From assembly GCA_023264215.1 (NCBI GenBank), contig JALQSY010000121.1:1-5705 (forward strand): 5,705 nt of DNA, written 5' to 3'. The notes under the pieces were generated by a model. It had not been told where the DNA came from. It searched no databases and saw only the letters and a list, made by a program, of their open reading frames with translations. The stretch is from Candidatus Nanopelagicales bacterium. Lineage in GTDB: Bacteria > Actinomycetota > Actinomycetes > S36-B12. How positions within the stretch are numbered: position 1 is the stretch's first letter; every line of letters begins with the position of its first letter. The position numbers and the translations under genes were made by a program. Shown here piece after piece: positions 5,457 to 5,705 of the stretch.

Positions 5457-5705
5457 ATGGACTTCGGATTCGTCCTCACGCAGTCGATCACCCAGGCGAT
5501 CGGCGTCACGGCCATCATCTACCTGCTCGCCACGATGGGCCTGAACATCCAGTTCGGCTACACCGGCCTGCTCAACTTCGGCCAGATCGCCTTCGTCGCG
5601 GTGGGGTCCTACGGCATCGGCGTATTCGTGATCACGATCGGCTGGAACCTCTGGCTGTCGATCATCGCCGCGCTCATCCTGTCGGTCCTGCTCTCGCTGA
5701 TACTC
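5457..5705 (+). CDS. livM: Branched-chain amino acid ABC transporter permease LivM (N-terminal 83 residues, runs off right edge)
   Basis: The frame opens at ATG 5457, one base after the livH stop, and is still open at the window end. It begins with a membrane segment (about residues 10-28) followed by the LivM-type signature GLNIQFGYTGLLNFGQIAF, then VAVGSYGIGVFV and another membrane stretch (WLSIIAALILSVLLSLIL). In this family the Gln of NFGQ distinguishes LivM from LivH, which has NFSHGE here. It should form the second half of the membrane channel with LivH. No N-terminal extension is present, unlike its partner. Full-length LivM is usually 300-400 residues, so most of the gene, and probably the two ATPase genes, lie to the right. 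Confidence 0.93.
   Translation, partial: MDFGFVLTQSITQAIGVTAIIYLLATMGLNIQFGYTGLLNFGQIAFVAVGSYGIGVFVITIGWNLWLSIIAALILSVLLSLIL

Overview
The window looks like chromosomal DNA from a high-GC actinobacterium (Actinomycetota). The evidence is strong G/C third-position bias, a DNA polymerase I without a working proofreading site but with a Tyr in motif B (the mycobacterial/actinobacterial pattern), and start codons sitting six bases behind TANNNT boxes with little or no Shine-Dalgarno sequence. No mobile element, CRISPR array, tRNA or rRNA is visible.

Layout, left to right. Positions 1-886 (minus strand) hold the 5' part of a secreted lipoprotein alpha/beta-hydrolase. Its recognisable sequence stops at about residue 175 and is followed, in a different frame, by a polytopic membrane protein that runs off the left edge. 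This is either a deletion/rearrangement scar or an assembly chimera. Positions 924-3569 (minus) hold a complete polA. A 33-bp divergent gap carries two back-to-back TANNNT boxes built on two CCTAGG palindromes. Positions 3603-4055 (plus) hold a hotdog-fold acyl-CoA thioesterase. A 113-bp gap contains a small inverted repeat, a possible -10 box, a 13-codon upstream ORF and a very GC-rich hairpin just before a strong AGGAGG. Positions 4169-5455 (plus) hold a branched-chain amino acid permease of the LivH type with an unusual N-terminal signal peptide and Ig-like/carboxypeptidase-regulatory-like domain. Positions 5457-5705 (plus) hold the start of the partner permease LivM.

Functionally, livH and livM (1-bp gap, probably translationally coupled) begin a high-affinity branched-chain amino acid ABC importer operon whose ATPase genes, and perhaps its binding protein, should lie to the right. 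polA is an independent housekeeping gene, and the thioesterase is transcribed divergently from it. No complete new defence or mobile system is seen. The points most worth a second look are the hydrolase/membrane-protein junction, the compact divergent leaderless promoter pair, the extracellular Ig-like domain fused to LivH, and the structured liv leader.
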